Assembly: GCA_010909725.1 (NCBI GenBank)
Contig: JAACMV010000016.1
Location: 845,501-909,500 of the forward strand
Source: Picochlorum sp. 'celeri'
Taxonomy: Eukaryota > Chlorophyta > Trebouxiophyceae
Direction of reading: 5' to 3'
DNA: 64,000 nt
Part shown: positions 62,250 to 64,000 of the stretch, piece after piece
How positions within the stretch are numbered: the first letter of the stretch is position 1
Layout: every line of letters starts with the position of its first letter
The notes under the pieces: model-generated
Database searches by the model: none
Seen by the model: the letters and a program-made list of their open reading frames with translations, nothing else
Told to the model about the DNA's origin: nothing
Made by a program: the position numbers and the translations under genes

Positions 62250-64000
62250 TTATTTTTTGTTTCCTTTGTTCTTCTTTTTGGCTTGGTGTAGCTTTTGAAG
62301 GCCAGCCACCTGAAGTTTTACTGATCCAATCATGGCATTGATGCCTTCCTGTTCTGGAATGGCTTTGATTAAACGCAACTCGACATGCTGAGGAGTTGCT
62401 TTGAATTTTGATGCGATGACGTCGACGGCCTGACGATATGCTTTACCCTTCTTTTGAGTTCCTGGGACGAGTTTGACATGGTATTTGTAGGATGATGCGA
62501 CGCTGTATGGTGCACAGACGGGGATGGCTGCGAGGATGGTGTCTGATGGCGTGGGAATGCCAGTGAGTTCATCCAGCATGGTCATTTTTGCCATCTCATC
62601 TTCGTTGAGGAGTGACACTCCTTCTTCCTGTAAAAGCTCCTCGATATTTTCCTTTTCTTCTTCTCCGTCTTCTTTTTTTGTATGATGTTGATTGTGCTCT
62701 AATGGTGGGATGTCATTCTCGTGGTCGACAGCAGATGTGACAGGTTCTTCTTCATGAGGAATTGGTTCCTCGTCCTCTGAACTACTACTACTGCTGTCGT
62801 GTAGATCGAGGCGAGCTGTGAGGTTTTGAATGGCGTCCTCTGTTATCTCAGGAGCCTGGATGCCAGATGCTTGTGCTTTGCGGGCTGCCATGCGGGCTTT
62901 TCTCTCCTTTTTTCTCTCTTTTCTGTCCTTTGACTTTTTCTGGCCGTCTGGCTGCAGCAATGCCATGGCAAGTTCGCGTTCTTCCTCGTCCTGGTCTTGG
63001 TACTTTTTCTTCTTCAATGCCTTCTTTTTATGTTTGCCCCTTTTGGGAGCCTGAGGTGGAGCTGCTTCTTCTTTCTCTTCTTCTTCTTTCTTATCTTCCT
63101 GGATGACGTGTTGAGCAGGTTTCTTTTTATGTTCCTTGTGAGATGATTTTCCCTTGGCGCTCTTGCTCGTCACGATTGTGTAATCTTCATCCGTATTTAT
63201 TGCTGTGTTTAAAAACTTTTCCAGTGCCGAGGTTGGCTCCGCAGCAGATGCATCATCATCTTCTTCTTCATGTTCCATGTTGTGTGGGCGCTCCTTCATC
63301 GCATGCGATGGCATCGAGTCTGGCACGATTGATCGAGGAGCTCGTTCACCTAAATGTGCCGCAATCGAGCCCTGCTCGAGTTTAAAGAGCCATCCAATGC
63401 CCATGACTTGGGGCTGCGGCGGCAAATAGTTCTTCCTCCCTCGAATCATCATACTTCCTGTCGTGAGATATTCTCCACTTGGAGCTGTTTTGCTGACTTG
63501 TTCGGGATATACCCAATACGCTGATGCTACTATTTTGGCATCCCATGCAGCGCTTCGAGCGACACATGCCTGGCCAGCTTCGTTCAATGTCATCAGTGGA
63601 ATTGGCTGAGTAGGGTTGTTGTTCTTGACAATGGTTGATGATGCTCCATGGAGTTCGGCATGGACATACACATCCCCTTTTCGTAAATATCTCTTGACTA
63701 AAAGCTCATTCTGCTGCGCATCCCTTCCAGACACCACCAAATAATTCTCTGAGGATATGAACCAATGAAACTTCTCAAACCAATATGGTTTCCGTGGTGC
63801 TTGAGAGCTTTCTGAAGCTTTTGATTTTTGCTTTTGAATCTTTTCCAGTTTCACCAGCACTTTACTTTCAGCTGCAGCGAGCGCTTTATCATTCGATTCG
63901 ATTGTCCTCCTGGCCTTTTCTGTGTGCTTCTTTTTCAAATCGTAATATGCACTGACATTGGCATGGGCAGTCAGAGATATGTCCACGTCAATAACAATCA
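62250..64000 (-). CDS. NEMF: NEMF/RQC2/Tae2 ribosome-associated quality control factor, 5' part missing
   Basis: The frame is open to the right edge, so the N-terminal NFACT-N domain lies outside the window; 583 codons are present. Order seen: the long coiled coil (HANVSAYYDLKKKHTEKARRTIESNDKALAAAESKVLVKLEKI), the NFACT-R domain (YWFEKFHWFISSENYLVVSGRDAQQNELLVKRYL, DVYVHAELHGASSTIVKN, SAAWDAKIVASAYWVY, PSGEYLTTGSMMIRGRKNYLPP), a charged disordered middle, then the NFACT-C/DUF3441 domain (SYKYHVKLVPGTQKKGKAYRQAVDVI, RLIKAIPEQEGINAMIGSVKL). It binds stalled 60S subunits with Listerin and adds C-terminal Ala/Thr tails. Lysine-rich C-terminus. Stop is 16 bp from the convergent YeeE stop. Confidence 0.95.
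   Translation of the reverse strand, partial: IVIDVDISLTAHANVSAYYDLKKKHTEKARRTIESNDKALAAAESKVLVKLEKIQKQKSKASESSQAPRKPYWFEKFHWFISSENYLVVSGRDAQQNELLVKRYLRKGDVYVHAELHGASSTIVKNNNPTQPIPLMTLNEAGQACVARSAAWDAKIVASAYWVYPEQVSKTAPSGEYLTTGSMMIRGRKNYLPPQPQVMGIGWLFKLEQGSIAAHLGERAPRSIVPDSMPSHAMKERPHNMEHEEEDDDASAAEPTSALEKFLNTAINTDEDYTIVTSKSAKGKSSHKEHKKKPAQHVIQEDKKEEEEKEEAAPPQAPKRGKHKKKALKKKKYQDQDEEERELAMALLQPDGQKKSKDRKERKKERKARMAARKAQASGIQAPEITEDAIQNLTARLDLHDSSSSSSEDEEPIPHEEEPVTSAVDHENDIPPLEHNQHHTKKEDGEEEKENIEELLQEEGVSLLNEDEMAKMTMLDELTGIPTPSDTILAAIPVCAPYSVASSYKYHVKLVPGTQKKGKAYRQAVDVIASKFKATPQHVELRLIKAIPEQEGINAMIGSVKLQVAGLQKLHQAKKKNKGNKK

Overview
This window is nuclear DNA of a compact-genome eukaryote, most likely a green alga (Viridiplantae). 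The evidence is a FLVA/FLVB flavodiiron pair, a plant-type soluble acyl-ACP desaturase, a LUX-like GARP transcription factor, a DUF1421 (FLOE-like) protein, a PTS2-type peroxisomal citrate synthase, a bifunctional HisIE, a plant-like OXA-TPR protein and a CYP710/CYP61 sterol C-22 desaturase. Spliceosomal introns (GTRYGY...AG, mostly 62-103 nt, three longer at about 152-251 nt) could be placed by protein homology in ten genes, nearly always close to the 5' end. I cannot name the species.

Layout: 1-9 kb holds a partial secreted LTD protein, a GARP factor, a USP protein, a GON7 candidate, the VIP1/PPIP5K diphosphoinositol kinase (4 exons) and an organellar NOG1-like GTPase. 9-21 kb holds a CCHC zinc-knuckle protein, HisIE, NDUFAF5, acyl-ACP desaturase, OXA-TPR insertase, SAICAR synthase, a DUF455 protein, a CDC25/ACR2-like rhodanese and a START-like membrane protein. 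21-26 kb holds an ankyrin-kinase-RING protein, an EGF-TM-RING protein and a decayed RING 3' end. 26-41 kb holds PEX5, FLVA, a secreted FKBP, FLVB, PTS2 citrate synthase, purple acid phosphatase, CYP710 and MED8. 41-54 kb holds a signal-anchored methyltransferase, a gene-poor 1.7 kb, a large TRP/FLC-like membrane protein, TAP46, a tail-anchored unknown, a CARNMT1-like enzyme and PRP31. 54-64 kb holds a FAS1/BspA-repeat surface protein, tandem CorA/MRS2-like transporters, the FLOE-like protein, a 7SL/SRP RNA gene, a YeeE-type sulfur transporter and the 3' part of NEMF/RQC2.

Packing is extreme. Most convergent neighbours end 16-67 bp apart, and one pair overlaps by 4 bp, sharing a TTAA that supplies both stop codons. 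Four same-strand pairs have only 20-51 bp between stop and next start codon, so they are candidates for dicistronic transcripts. Functional links include the photosynthetic O2-reduction pair FLVA/FLVB, and PEX5 lying near a PTS2 citrate synthase.

The most unusual signal is not a gene. Intergenic DNA is loaded with perfect palindromes that tile edge to edge, best seen at 32055-32179 upstream of FLVB, with related chains at 8809-8856, 16148-16194, 40925-41053 and 43160-43217. Perfect palindromes with arms of 8 bp or more occur far above the chance expectation of about one, and all those I found are in non-coding DNA.
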